Positions 8,540-23,000 of a stretch of 64,000 bases of DNA are shown piece by piece. Position numbers and translations under genes: made by a program. Source of the DNA: Montifringilla adamsi (Eukaryota > Chordata > Aves > Passeriformes > Passeridae); contig JAGGNK010008781.1 of NCBI GenBank assembly GCA_017590115.1, positions 623,471-687,470 on the forward strand. The letters are read 5' to 3'. The first letter of the stretch is position 1; each line of letters starts with the position of its first letter. The notes below the pieces were generated by a model, which saw nothing but the letters and a program-made list of their open reading frames with translations, had not been told where the DNA came from and did not search any database.

Positions 8540-11029
8540 CGATGTAGAACACAAGCTAAAATGCCAGACCAGTCTATGTGAACCTTCATGTCTTCTCATT
8601 CATTCTAACTTATACTGCTGTCTTGAGGTAATTTTGATGGATTAATAATGGTATCAATTTTAACCTTTAAGAATCCCTGACACAGTTCAGATCTGAACCA
8701 AAATTTATCAGTTGAAAGATTCCCATATGTACATGATATTCCCCACAGGAATTGTTGTTCCCCATTATTTACTATGATACATTGAGGAAGTACCAATCCC
8801 AGCACAGCTTTATGTTCTACCCCTCTGCTAGAGGGCACTGGCAGAGACAGGATATCCTGCTGGAAGGGCTTCTGGCCTGACCCGCCGATCCTTTTCACAT
8901 TCTCAGGTAGCAGGAATTCCTGATATGGGTTTAATCACTGCTGTAAGTTGCCCTTGCACATTCTCCATCTGGCATTTGAATTTGAAGAGTGTGATGGCAA
9001 TCACACATTCTCCGAAGGAAGCATGAAGAGTGAGAAATTGAAATGCCATAGTTTGGAATGCTATTTATTATTTCCAGATCACAAGAAAGAGATGCTCTGT
9101 GTACATTGCATGCAAGAGGCACAGGAGTGACTGAGCCAGCAGTGAAGGCAGCCATGTCACATTGCTCAAAATCAGCACAAAGGTCATGTATAAAAGTTGG
9201 TTCTATCCAAAAGTGGCTGGTGTGTTGGCAGTCCAGTCTTTCCCTCACCTGATGCCACTAAAACCGAATAGCTGGTGTAGCTGGTGGCAGCACCTGTAAT
9301 TTCAATGTCAGGCTGCAGGACAAGGGAGACAGCTCAGGCTGAGTTTGGGCCAGAGGGGCTGTGGCTGTTTGAGCCCCCCATCCACTCACAGCCTACACCC
9401 ATCCCACTGCCACCAAATACAATCTCTTCTTTTACCCTCATCATACAGAACATGACCAGGCTGTACAGAGCAGGAGTTGGATAGAAACGTTAAAGCATTT
9501 GACAGAGAATCCATCTGGCTCAAACCCACAAACTGCCAGCGTGGGACAGAGTAAAGTACAGAAAACCTCCCTGTACAGTGGAGTTACACCAGTAGGAAAT
9601 AGGGGGAGGAAGTGTTACATCTAGGTCACTCTTAGATGTTCTGAGGTCTTTTTTCCTATTTAACTTATTATTATATGGAAGTGATTAAAACACAGTGGGA
9701 GGAAAGACCTGCTCAGTCTGAAATACTTGTACCAGATAGGGAGTGCACAGACAACAGCACGGTAAAGTATAATGAGATATTAGTCTTGGAAATGTCTCTG
9801 TGTCCTCCAGCCCCTTGTCTAACTTTGTGTTTTCCCTGTCTTTAAATGAAAAATATTCTGCTTGATGCAGGTGAACAGGAAGTGCTGGGACACAGTGGTG
9901 CTGGAATGCCCCATTACTCCACGAGACCGTGATCAGAAAACTCAGACATTTGGGAAGGTACTGCCAGACCTTTCTAGATTCACTGCCAGCTCAGTACACA
10001 TATATTTGAGTTTGGCAATCTCCTGTTCAAGAGCACAGGAACACTGTTACATGCTGCACACATTAGGCAACCATGTATACAAAATCAATTCAAAGCAGCT
10101 GTTGGAGACCAGAAATTTTAGGGGAGTTATAGGGTGAATTCCTCCATCTATGCATCTTTTTTTTTGAAAGTGGGAATGCAAAGGAGGAGGGAATGAAAAA
10201 TTGATACTGCTCTGTGCTCCAGATGAAAGAACAAACATAATTTTATTTTCTTTAATGACTCTACTGGATTCTGAAATTAAACCCAGCGGGTAAAAAGATC
10301 CTGTGCAGATTTCAAAAGAGATCATGTAGTCTGTCCATGTGCTAAGGCAGGCACATTTTTTAAGCCCTGCCATGTTCTGTAAAACTGAGAAAGGGTTATC
10401 CCTGTAAGCATTCTGCTTTTCAAAGCCATCTCTCTCCCTCCACCTACCCCAAGTCAGTGGATATTCCAAATAAATGTCATCCTAACTTTAAATGTCATTT
10501 TGCGGTTCCTTCCTCTACGTTTAGAAGGAGAATTGCTGTGTACTCTGCATTAAATGTTATTAGACCTCAACATACAGACAGCACACCCTTTTTTTTATCC
10601 TCTCAGCAGGACCAGACAGAAAAAGAAGCCAAAAAAACAAACAAAAAACCCCCAGCCATATAAATAACTGAATATAATCCCCAGTACAGATTTCAAACCA
10701 ACTGAACTGAGAATAGCTAACCTTCGCTCTGAACTCTCTCCAGCTGCAGGTTAATGCAGTTAATTGCAGAGCACCTGGTCTGAGCCTCAGGTGTATGAAT
10801 CATCCCCGCAGCACACCTTTCAATCCTTCATTCTCCTCTAATGGCCCGGGGCAGCTGACAGGCCTGCTGCAGCTTTGTTCCTGGTGGGTGTGCCAGTCTG
10901 CTGTCAGAATTCCCTGCTCAGGAGCCAAGGGAAGGTTGTTCTTTGCAGGCTCCGTGTGTCCCTGCTGCGGCTGGGGAGCCTCCGTCTGCTCACTGAGCAT
11001 CCCCCTGTCTGTGTACACACACTGCACAT
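8540..11029. other. Intergenic block without recognised gene
   Basis: The base composition is mixed. Open frames are short (up to about 140 codons), overlap on both strands and show no known domain, signal peptide or splice context that I trust. No repeat family is recognised beyond the CR1 piece just before it. Confidence 0.5.
8825..8837 (+). promoter_or_regulatory. Weak candidate CTCF core motif
   Basis: CTGCTAGAGGGCA matches 11 of 13 positions of the CTCF core CCASYAGRKGGCR by eye. A single imperfect match in 64 kb may be chance. Confidence 0.2.
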
Positions 11030-11151
11030 CCCTTCAAACCCACGGCCTGCCCTCTTCAGCTCTTTTTTACTCCACAAGAGAACCGCTCAGCCCTTCAAAC
11101 CCAAGGCCAGTGCTCTCCAGTTCTTTTTTAACTCCCAAGTGAGCTGCTCAG
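11030..11151 (+). repeat. 61-bp tandem duplication (two units)
   Basis: Units at 11030-11090 and 11091-11151 both begin CCCTTCAAACCCA and end GCTCAG, each with an internal CTTTTTTA run. They are equal in length and differ at scattered positions, so this is an old head-to-tail duplication. It accounts for the repeated peptide seen in the local open frames. Confidence 0.9.
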
Positions 11152-14100
11152 CCCTTGTCCATGGAAACCTATTCTTGGATGCAGATTTGTTTATACATCA
11201 ACAGCAAAAAGGCTAACTGAATTAACTGTTTACCCAAACACTGTAACATAGATGCCTATAACATATGGACAGCCATGTGTGTTTTATAAATAAATACCTA
11301 TGTGCACATGTGTCAGGCACCGAAATGCCTACAGGGTTTTTTGGTAAGGGTGAGCTACTTGTAGATACTTGAAGTTCTTGCTAGTCTGGGATTGATTATG
11401 TTGTGCTTATTAAAGTGGTTTGCAGCTTTAGACTGGTAAATATAATTTAAAAAGGGCAGGACAGTGTTTTGAAAATAGTTGGTCATTACTTTGCACAGAC
11501 ATAGCTCTGAAAGTGCAGTTTCATTTATCTCACCAAGTATTAACTGAACTATATCTCTTTACAAGGGTGTAATAAATCCTGTCACATGGCATCCTTCAAG
11601 CACTGGTGATACACAGATAAAGAGCATTAAACTAATGGATATACAGAAGGCTAGTGGAGAAAAGTCCTGAAGAGAAGGTAAATGAGCTGTATTGAACCTG
11701 CACTTTATACACAGAATTAATGGCTGTTTGTACAAAAATTGTACTGTAAGGACAGTCTGGAGATTATAAAACTGCCCTCTTTGGCAATACTGATTCCTTG
11801 TTTTTTGATGTGTGTTAGCACAGAAGATTAGGTTACTCCTTCAATTACACACAAATAACAATCAGGCACTGTCACAACAATCTTGATGTTGTCATCTTTT
11901 CCATTGTAACATTCCACCGCACTGGTTGGCAAACTACCACCCAAATATCAAAGTACTCACTCCCAATGATTATTATTTCAAGCTACTCATTTTCAGTCTG
12001 CCTGATACTCTTGCTTTCTGCCTCTTGCTTCATTAAGTGTTCCCATATATAATGAGAATGTTACAAGTGTAAAATACTAAATCTCTGACTTCGTAGCATT
12101 TGACATTTTCTTTGTCCAAGCATAATGAAGGAGCATTCCCAAGGGAAGTGTGAACCAAGCCCTGCAAGGCCCACGAGCAGGAGCCTTCTGAGGAACTGGG
12201 ATGCCTTGCAGACAAAAAAGGCCAAGTCTGCTGCCATGGAAGTCAACATCAGAACTCTTGCTGCCTTACGCAGAGTCAGCACTTTGTAGCTGGAGAGGCG
12301 ATGCTCAAATGCAGCTTTGGAGCCTAGGTGCCAGCACGCCCAAGGGTGAGTGACAGACCCAGAAAAGCAGGGCACGCAGCTCCCCTCCCAGGCCACAGAG
12401 GAGTTCTCTTAGACACACACAAGAATCTCTGTCTGTGATGCTTGGGTTGGGACAGATGGTTATCTCTGATAACCTGTAGGAAAGGTGGTGTCTCTACTCT
12501 AATCTATGGGTAAGATTTAAGGAAGTAAAATAGTTTCCATGGTTACCATCAGAAAGTGATCAGATCAATATTTAGATCAATACCTGAGGTCATTACGGTG
12601 TATCTTCCTCCTGTGTAATCAGCACAGGTTCATTCAGCTGGGTGGGACAGTTCATCCTCTGCTGCAGTGACACAGATGTGCTTCCATCCTGATGTGACAG
12701 GAGAGCCCAAGTCATGCAATTCATTATCCAGAATTGTCTGCTGGAGGCCAGGCATAACTGCCCTACTGTAAATTCACATCATCTCTCTGTAGGGGCCTGA
12801 ATGAGGCGTGGGCATCCCTTAAGCTTTTTAAGTAATGCCAAAGTGATGAACAATGGTGAATTTCACCATAAGAAAAAGGTCCCTTGTAAATTCTGTCTGT
12901 AAAACAGAATATATTAAAGAGCAGCCATTCAAAGTCCATGACATAAATAGGAAGTTGCTCCAGCAATCCTAATTTTGTTCAGTTATGGACTCTAGAATTT
13001 GCTTTTAATGTTTTCACTGTCCTTGGCTTTGGGTTTATTAAAAATTCAACTTGAAATTCAATTAGATGATAGTTTATGTCATTGGAGTAAATACAGATTT
13101 ACCATCAGATTGGGTACTTAATTTCAGTTTTACTTTACCATGTCCAAGCAATGAAATAATACAGTTACCATCACCTCCCTATTTCTATTGCCCCAGGTAC
13201 TCCTGCAGAATCTCTCTTTCAATTCTAGAACAAATGTTTATAAAATGCTCTGTCAAAGGTAAAGCAGAGGACAGACACATCCCTTCTTCACTCTTATGAT
13301 GAATGTTTGCTGACATAGGTCATAAACTTTATAGCATTCATTCCAAACAAAAGCCTGCTATTAAGTAGTGGGGGATATCTGTAACAGGGGAAAGAAGAAT
13401 ACTTGCTCTTGTTTCTATAGTTCAGTTTCATTTTATTACTATTGCATTTCAGTGTTTGGGTTATTTGGGGTTCTTTAAGAGGGAAATAAAAGAAGCGTGG
13501 GCTTAATTTTGTTTCGCTTCTAATCTCTTGCCAAATGAATGAGCTGGAAGCATTTTATCCTGACAAAATATGGTCTAAGCTGCGAGAGTTCTGACTCATC
13601 TGCTGCTGTCCAGTCTCCTTTGAGAAACAGTTTTGTGTAGCCAGGGAAAGTTTTGGTCCATGCAGCATCTGTTAATCTGTTTTGTTATTGGAGATGCTTT
13701 GAGCCTGGGATCCCCTGCCCTGTGAAACAGGAGCACAGGAGAGCCCCGAGTTTATGGGTGAGCCAGGTAATCAATCAGTGCAGACAACAGGGCCCTACAG
13801 ACAAGATTTAATAAGAAGAATGAATGGAGCCAGCTAAGCCCCCAGGGACAGATGAGCCTACTTCTCATTTTCTGTTTATTAAAACCATTCATATCAATTT
13901 GTCATGTGGAAGCATTTAGTTCATTCAAGCACAAGTGTAATTTTAAAGTCTTATTAATAATACTTTAAATACAGACTGTCAGATTCCTTACACACAGGTG
14001 ATAAGAGAACCAGAAAGGTAGCTTAAGATGCCACTGCAAGATGCACTAAACAATGGCTCAAACTTCCTTTTTCTGTAAGTTCTCTGAAGCCAGAGTAGAT

Positions 14101-14162
14101 GCAGAAGGCATGAATTTAGGAAAGCACTCCAAAGATCACATATTAACTTCTCTGAAGTTGCC

Positions 14163-14178
14163 TTTTTTTTTTTTTTTT
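14163..14178 (+). repeat. Poly(T) tract, 16 bases
   Basis: This is a T homopolymer with no recognised retroposon attached. Confidence 0.9.
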
Positions 14179-17100
14179 AAATTAGCTTTCTGAGATTTAT
14201 CTTTCTATTTGCTCTAATTGCCTGTGAACTGATTTCAAGACTTATAAGAGTTCCTGGAAAACTCAAAAAGTTTATTGGATTTTTTCCTTGGGATGAGAAG
14301 CACCTTGCAAGCTCTTGCACTTGTGAAACCAGAGGCTAACTGCTGGCTAAGTGCACTGCTGTATTTTGCACACTCACTGCAAAGATAAGGTGTCCTCATC
14401 CATGGAGCTGTGTGGAGCTGGAGCCCAGCCCTGCTTCACCAGGCAGGACTAGGTCAGAGCACTGCAGCTGTGGGCAGGCTCTCGGGAGAATGCTCTTTCT
14501 GCGACATTTAACAGTGAAATTTATCCAAAAAATGTCAATTGCTGAGGAACTAGCCCTGTCAGGCTGTTTTTCAGCACATGTCCTTGTGCAAATGTTATAT
14601 TTTTATGAAGTTTGACTCAGAATTCTACCTGTCTGTGTACTGGTCTGTGCATTTGGGCTTTGTCCCAAGCCTGCTGAAATGAGGATCTCTCCATTTCCTT
14701 GAACTGTCCACAGCTCAGAGCCTCTAAATGCCCAGTTCAGAGTGTGACAAATGTCTGTTTGTGAACTCTGGGAGTGCAATTGCCAAAGAGCAAGTTGAGG
14801 TGCAGAACAGTTTTCCTGGTGTGGCCTTGGCTTTGCCTTACCCTCTCCCATCCATCACCAGTAATCCAGACACTTAGCCCTGGCATTACATCCATCTTCA
14901 CATATGTAATTAGTATCACACCTACAGGCTCTGTTTCTTTTAAATAATCCTTTGATGAATCCTAGAGATATTAAGCATGTTATTAGAAGGAGATGGTGCT
15001 TAGAAGAAGGGAAAAAATGCTGTGCTTCCTGACTGCTTTGTTCTTTTGAATTATTACATAGTAGAAAAAGAAAACAAAACCTTTTCTCTCTTCCAAAAGA
15101 ATATACAAAATGCTGCTATGGATTTGATTGAATTGTTTCAGGTTCCAGTAGTTACTAAAACCCAAGGCAGAAAGGAAAGGCAACCTCAAACTCCCAAAAT
15201 ATTCAATAAACTCATGGCCCAGGACTAGCTCAATACACGACAGCCTATAAACCTCAAGGCTGGGAATTGAAACAACCTCTTGGTATGAATGGCCAGACCA
15301 GACCTCCCTCCTTAAACTAAGCAACTACAGTACCTGGTAAAGTTTTATAGCCCTAACAAGACCTTTAACAAATTAAAGCCACTGGAACCAGGACTTTGTT
15401 CTTTCTTTTCAAGCTGCCCACCTTCCCATTCCTATCCAGAAATGCCACTGCCCCACGGATGGTTTTAATTCAGGTCCCAGAATGGTACAAAGCTTCGTGT
15501 TCATACAATAAACCTTTCAAAGAAGAATTTAAGTTTACTGGAGCTGTTTGATTGTCGTAGAAGCTCTGCTGTAATGAAGAAATACTTCTGTCATATTTGT
15601 ATCTTTGTTATAATGGACTAAATCTATTAGAATATATTCATAGCTGAGGGAAGACTGGGATCCCTGTGACTGCACTTATATTTGCATTATTTATGTAGCA
15701 ACAAGAACTAGATAAGGCAGAGAAATAAGATCCTTGATCATCATCTCCTTTGATCATCCCCCTTCCCCCAGTGCACGCACAGAGCACACCATGGAGGTAT
15801 TCTGGTTCAGAACTGGGGTTCCACGGAGCACTTCCAGGGATACCACACCAAAATGCTGCCTTTGAGCCTTTACTGTGGGCTGCTTGTGTTGGCTGTGGCA
15901 ATAGCAGGTATCAGCCTGAGGCTGCTGAGCTCACACGTGCAGCGTAAGGCCTCCTGGGCTGCCCCCTGCCCAGAGCAGGGGCACAAGGTGCAGTGGAGGC
16001 AGGAGAAGGGAGCAGTGATCAGTCCGAGGTCGCTCCAAGCTGCGCAGGTAGAGAGCTGAGGACCTGCCCCCTTCAGCTTCCCCTCACAGACACTCTCAGG
16101 CAGAAAGCTCCTGCCTGCTCCTGCTCCCCCAGCGAGGCAGAGGCTCCTGGGCAGTGCTTCCCATAGTGCTGGGAATGTTCAGGCATTTTCTCTCTTTCCT
16201 TCCTCTAAGAACCTTCTGTTTTCTGTGGGCTTTCGCTATTTGAATTCCCAGCCAAAGAGAGATGCCCCTAGAACACCGGCAATGATCCAAGGGAGCCCTT
16301 TGCATACAACTGTGAGAAATACACAGCAAGGATTCTGCTTCACTCTCACTCTAGGATTCAACTGAAAATCACATTTCCCAAACTGTTTTCCCAGTCTGTT
16401 CACAAAAGCTCTTGGGTTTAGTACGAAGCTACCAAAAAATAGAAAATTGCTACCAAGACTTTGCATACTTAAAGGAAAGCACATTCCCATCCATAATAGG
16501 ATGTAAACCATGGCAGTGAGCAGAAAGAAAATCCTGGGAAAATCCCTTCCCATTACATGTATGAGATTTGGGTTTAGCTCTAGATGGTTTTTTGAACTCA
16601 TTGTCAGGTTTGGCATGTGCCCTTCTGCTGCTTACACAGGAGCCTAAGAATCAAACAGAAATTCTGAGGATGTTGTGCTTAAAATCAGCCCCCGTTTGTT
16701 AGGGAGCTTTCATAGTCCAGGTGTAAAATCTCCAATAAACATTAGACATAGCTCAGACAGACAAAACCACCCCTGCTCTGACAAGATGTGAACCATGAGG
16801 CTACAAAGTACAAAGAAGCAGCTTCTGACATCGAGACACACATGGTATTCTTAACTGACACCCATAAAACTGAAATTAGTCAAAACACATTCTTCACCAA
16901 GGCTTGGAGCACTTACTGCACACTGAATAAAAATCCCCACAAAAGAGAAAACTTCAGCTGATGAGACTAAACTTTTGGTCTCCAGAGCAAAAATAATTGA
17001 ATTAATCTGATCTTTAACATCTGTACTTCTTTGTCATAAGGTACAGACAGAATCTTGTAAAATAATTTTGTACTTGGGCTTGGTTATTTTTAGACTGGTA

Positions 17101-18365
17101 AAGCTGTGACTGTACAGAAAAATCCCCACAAATATCTATTCCTATATCAGGGATTGAATACCTGTTGATAGTCAAGGCTCAGACAGTCAGAGAGCAGAAA
17201 AATCCCATCAGCCCTGCTATGTCTACCTCACTGGAATAACCTCAGGGCTGAGCTGAGGGACAGGCGTGGGCTGTGAAGTCAGAATTACCCAGAGGGTTGG
17301 GCTTGGTGCTCGTGCATGCACTGCCAGGTCCAGGAGGGGCTCACCACTCACAGGTGGTGCTGCAAAGGCCACTGTGGGTGTTCACACAGAGCTGCTGCTG
17401 TTCAGACCCTCCTGCTCACGCCTTGGCACCTCTCAGCTGAGCTCAGACGTTGTGGCGGCAGCACTTAGAAAAAAACATTCATTTTCTTACAGGCTCCCCG
17501 GATAGAAGTGTGTTCAGGTAGAAGCTGGAGGGGTGCAGCAGTGTGCCAGTAAAAGTTTGTTTTCTTCTGCCAAGGAAAGTGCTGTTTTCAAGGCAGATTC
17601 AATTAAAGGCAGAGGATGTTACCTTGAGGAGCCGCTTTGTTTACATTTCAAAGGCCCAGTCCTCTTCTTAGACTGATCCTGTATCATGCAGATCTTTAAT
17701 GAAAAGCATTTGTTTGGTATTATACCTCAAGAGCAAAGTAGATCTTCCCAGGACAGTTTGACTGTGAGAAAGCATTTGTGCCTGCCCAGACTCTGCAGGG
17801 TCATTGAGATAACGACCTCACATCTGCACTTTGCAATGCCCTTCTCAAGGAAAACACAAAGAATATTCAGCTCTATTACAAACTTACAGGATTTATCACC
17901 CCAGCTTGATTTAGATAACTTATTTTCCCCTCTAAATTCATAAACTCAACCTGAAATAAATTACAGGAGTGAACATTTTTGTAGTTCTTCTTACTCAATA
18001 CCTTTAAGCAATGTCCCTTTCACTGACAGTGTCTGGCTCTGGCCAACAGCAGTGGCAGCTTTTTTCAGAGGGTTTTGGAAGGGTTCTCACTATACCAAGA
18101 AATGAAAACAATGGAAAAGTGACAAGGAAAATGACTGCAATCGTGTTACATATTTTCTGGCTCTCGTTTCTCTTGTATGATCATTTTAAAAAAAGGTGCT
18201 CTCTGCCTCTACTGAACATTTCCTCTACTAATGGCTAGAAATTAAACTGAAAGTCTACCTGTAAGTTACATTTGAAGAATTTTTGTGATAAGAACCAGAG
18301 AAAGCTACAAGAACTTCATGTATTTAGAGAAGCAAACTCCCCTGTAATGTAAAATAGCTATTTTA

Positions 18366-18382
18366 TACATATATATATATCT
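18366..18382 (+). repeat. Short (AT)n microsatellite
   Basis: A small run of alternating A and T (ATACATATATATATATAT-like) in AT-rich intergenic DNA. Confidence 0.7.
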
Positions 18383-20000
18383 AAAAGCTAGTGAAGCATT
18401 TTAGTACCCATCACTTTGATGCCTAGAAAATAAATTTAATTTCTTTTATGAGAGATATACACAGTCAGTACTGTTCTGGAGTACACACCAATCCAAAACC
18501 CCTCCATCTAAAGGCTCACTAAAATCTAAAAGCCATGCTTTCCTTGTTTTATTCCTGGGCTGCTGCTGCAGCCTAGTTTGGAGTGCTTGCTGAGCGAAAC
18601 GTGCACGATCCATCCCAATACACGGAATGTGTTCAGAAGGAAACACAGTGATGAAGGTTTATTTCTATTCACACCTCAAACCCCTCCAGAAGTGCTTGTC
18701 ACACACACACACAGAGCCCTGTGGCCCAGCGGCCAGCTCTACACTCAGTGGCTGGGCTGGCTGAACCAGCTGGTTCTGGCTGTGCCAAACAAAGCTGGAA
18801 ACGCCGTATCCTCAACCAGAAGAGCTTGAATGACAAGTGACTCATATTAGGAATTCCTTCTGTTCAATCAGCTCCCCTTGATGTGAGATAAAGAGACTTG
18901 ATGAAAACAGACAGAATCCAGTTCCAGTCCCCTCTTGGGAGGAGTGAAGACCTTTTTTACATAGGGACAAATTCATTCCTGGCGTAAGGCTTTCTACTGG
19001 AGTGGAATTATAGCAGGGATGAAAACAGGTCATCTTGTTTTGTACTACATGCTTCACATCAGTGAGGGAATAAACTGGGTCTCAAAGGACAGGTGATAAA
19101 AAGTCAGCCCTTGTGCTTTTTGTGATTTCTTTTAAACTATAAAACTTCCTAATGCTTAGTTTTAAAATATATTAGTTTGATTTATCACTGACTTATGCAA
19201 CAGTCTGTGTAATGACAACCAAAAGGTTTTTGTGGAAAATAGAGCACACTCTGAAATCATTCAGAGCCAGCAAAGCATATGTGCCATAGCTCTCACAAAG
19301 AAAGCCAAAATCACCTGGTTTAAGCAGCCAACTGGAAGGAGAAAAAAGACCAAAACAATAAAACCCAGCAAAGGCTTCTAATCATTCTTTGTATCTCCCT
19401 TTTGGTATGCTTGATTTGAGATGCTTTAATAATCCTCATTCTCAAACTAGTGCTGGGTACCTGTTCCTGGGAATCAGGCACATCACAGCAGTCACCCAAA
19501 GGCGTTTAGGGGAATATTCAAGGACCTCAAGCACAGCTGAATATTTATATTATGATTCTATCCTGGTCTGAACTGTAGTTTTTGTAACCTGAATATCTCT
19601 TTTGTACTAGTCTGAATATATTTACAGTACTCCATAGTAATGGTTGCAAATGCTGCAGTCACACTCTCATGCAGAGCCGGCTGCACTGCTTTGATCATCC
19701 CATTATTTGGGTTATTTTACGACAGTTTTAAATGGCTGAGAACTGCACAGAGATGACTCAATTGTATCATTAGCCATGAACAGCAAGTCCATGTTAACAA
19801 GCTGTAACTACCCCTGAACAATGTAAACAGGAAGCCTGGTGCTGGAAATTCATTCTGATGATTTCCACTTTTCTTACAGGTCACAAAGAGAGTCACAAAT
19901 TAAAAAATGTCTTCACAAAGCGCCAGCTAGGAGTTTAACTGTAGCTGGACCTAAAGAATAGATGTTTTCGGCCATTCTGAAAGGTATTTTATGTCACTAT

Positions 20001-23000
20001 TCAAAACAGAATTATGTGAAAAGTGTCCCAGCATTTTGATTTAGTAATTGCATAAAAAGCTCCCGGTGATATGTCTGACATAATGCACAAAAATAAATAA
20101 ATATTAAAAAACCACTTCAAAATGTTTAGTGCTTTCTTGTATGTGGTTATAAGCATAACAGCCTTGGTTCTGTATTTCCATGAGTTCAGAGGGATGTGAC
20201 TGTGACTGAAATGCTGCCAGGAGATTCCTCTCTGCTACCCAGTTTATTCAGCAGAGTAAGTATGCGGTCTAAACTCTTCTGTAATAGGGATATTCTGGAA
20301 AAAACCTAAATCTCAAACTCTGGCTATATATGCAGTGTTGTAAAATGCTATGTGTTGGCAGGATTTGGGTGTTTGGTTAATTTGGGGTTTTTTTGTTTGC
20401 TTCTTTTGTTTTGTTGCTGTTCTGGCTTATCCCAGAAATCTTCCCAATAAGTTCCTGAGAGAGGGACCTCAGGCAACATAAAAAACCCAATTTTCTACTG
20501 TATGTCCCAGGCAGATTGATATAATTTATAGTGCAGAACAAATTGTGTCAATAATTATACTTGATTTTAAGTAAAAGCAACCTCTATAGAAACAAGAGAA
20601 CAAATCAACTGAAAACACAGTAATCGGAACAAATGTTTTCAGTACTAGAAGGTGTAAGGTGAGCAAATTGCTGCCCTAAGGACAAGGTGAAAATCCCCAG
20701 CGCCCCTTTCCAAAGCAAACAAATAGTAGTGGAACGTAACTTGACACTCTTTTCCAGCAAGGGAGGACATTTTGCCATCCACCTTTTCTTCTGAGGTTGC
20801 CTTAGCTTGGTTTTCGTGCAACCTGATCCTCGCAGGAGCTCCCCCGGTGGCTCTCAGCCCTGTTAGTGAGGCTGCGTTCTCGGGTGCCCAGCAGTGCTCA
20901 CCTTGCTCAAACCGCTCAGCAAATACTGACTCAGAGACATCTTACACACCGATCAAGTGTGGTATTTCTCAAAGGCACCTGTTCCAGACCCAGCAAGTGC
21001 TCAGTCTTTAAGAACCCTCTGGAAGCTGCAGGCTTTCAGTGAGTGAAGGTGTTTCTCCCCAGGTAACTCATATTTTAAAGCAGCAGAAATTGAGGACTTC
21101 TAAAAAAGCCAGACATAATTGATTTCTTGAAACTCACATACAAATCAATAATGTAACTAGAAACACAATCCAGAAAGTTTAAAATGTAGTACTTTGTACC
21201 ATCCAGGTTAACAGTGAGCAGCTGAGACAGACTGCAGATTTGTGTGTTGAGGACTGGCTCTGGTATGGATTTATTAAGTGGGCTGAAAAACACAGCAAAG
21301 CACCACCAGAGCTTGTACCAAAGTTGTAGTTGGAATATTTTTGCTTTGATGAAGAAACTATTTCACTTTGATTTTAGAGTTTCTTTATAGCATTTGAGTG
21401 GCAGGCAGCCCTTTACATTATTAATAAATGTTTTGAATTTAAAGTCTTTAAACTAAAAAGTTTTTTGGGGAGGAGCTTTGAAAAACCAAGAAATAAAGGA
21501 ACTCATCATAACACTTATAAGATAAAGCTGCTTTTTTCACACTGAACTTTGGTTTAATGTGCCAGAGTCATTATTTTAATCACAAATTCTATGTAATGTT
21601 GAAATAAATGCCAAAGATGATGACTAGAGGAGTTCTGTCTTTATAAATCTCCCATCAAAGTGGGAAGGTGAAAGTCTGAGGAGTGGAAAGGAGGGATCAC
21701 TTCATCACCTCAGAACAAAACTCAGTCCTGTAGAGAGGCCAAGCCCAGACAGAGCCTGTGCCCTGAGCAGTGGAGAGGAAGAGCCTGGTCCAGCCTCCAG
21801 CAGCAGTGGAAAAGCTCTTCTGGAAGTGCACAGAAGCAAATCAGAGTACAAGGATGTGAGATGCTCCCTCTGGCCCTAGGGAATTCCTCCAGATCTGCTG
21901 CTATTTTCTTTTATTGATCTGAATTCCTTCACTCATTAAATAGACAGGCTTGGTGCAGGGAAGAGTTTTCTTTCCCCCAGAGGTCAGAAGCAGCAAAAGA
22001 TCTGCTTGTGCTCCAAGCCCTGAGCACAGCCAGAGCCCAGGCAGCTGTGCTGGTCCAGAGCTGAGGCCCAGTGCCCATCCACATGAAATCCTCTCTCCAG
22101 GCACACTGACAGCACACACAGATATAAAAAACATCCTCTTATTGATCAAGCCCCACAGGTACAGTAGAACTGTCTTCAGAGAGCAGCAAATTGGGAATGT
22201 TTGCCAGCTAATAATCAGCTGGGGGCTGCAGGAAGGGGCCACAGGAGACAGTCCATGGAATAAGAGAACACGGGGACACAGGATGAGCCACTTCTGAGCC
22301 AAGGCAGGGGATGAGCCACCCCTGTCTCTAGGAGGCCGAGGGTGTGAGGTGGAGCCAAAAGCCTTTCCTTGCCTAATGGTGGTTTTACTCCTGCAGCTGC
22401 TAAAAGATGGGGCTGACAGCTGCTCCTATTGCTGCAGAGATGGCTCCTGATCACTCTCCTCCCCAAATCAACTCTATACCCACCTAACCTAGTAGCTCCT
22501 TTGGTTGCAGCAAAAGTAATGGAGGGAACAAATGGTGCTTGAGCAGCTGGTGTCCTCCTGCCCAGGGGAAACAATCTGTCACCTGCATGTCTGAATCTGC
22601 CTAAAGCACCCTCTGCACCCAGAGAGGGATTTGCTGGAACGTCATCCTGGATACCAGCATTGTGAGAGGTTTCATAACTGTATGGCAGAAAGCACAGAGG
22701 TTATGTCACCCATCACACCTGCAGTGGTCTTTGGAAGAGGACCCATATTTCCCAAACACTCCAGTCTCACAGGAAAGGGAGGCATTTCCCACCACCCCTG
22801 CTCATCACCTGGTGTGGGATCATACACTATGAACTCTTCAGTGAAGCACAACTTCAGAGGTTTGCACCTGAAAAACACCTGCCAGCTGTCATTCCCATTC
22901 ATGGGCTCACTGGGAAGCCTCTTAGGGATGTGCAGCAGAAGTGTCAGCAGCAACCAAAGGTCCCAGCCCACTGCAAAGCCCTTCATGACTGTCGGTAGAA

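Larger units (their letters stand above)
11152..20000. other. Intergenic block; candidate conserved segment near 13.4-14.0 kb
   Basis: No gene is recognised. About 13440-13980 reads like constrained non-coding DNA: it is repeat-free and mixed in composition with clustered TAAT-type and ATCAATCA motifs. A TCF/LEF-type CCTTTGATC lies at 15747-15755. Simple repeats are a 16-base T run (14163-14178), an AT dinucleotide patch near 18368-18380 and a short CA run near 18700. The conservation claim is inference. Confidence 0.4.

Noticed and set aside
19551..19565. TATGATTCTATC resembling a CR1 3' octamer end
   Set aside because: One octamer only, with no CR1 3' UTR before it; chance match. The same applies to TGATTCTATGG near 5411.
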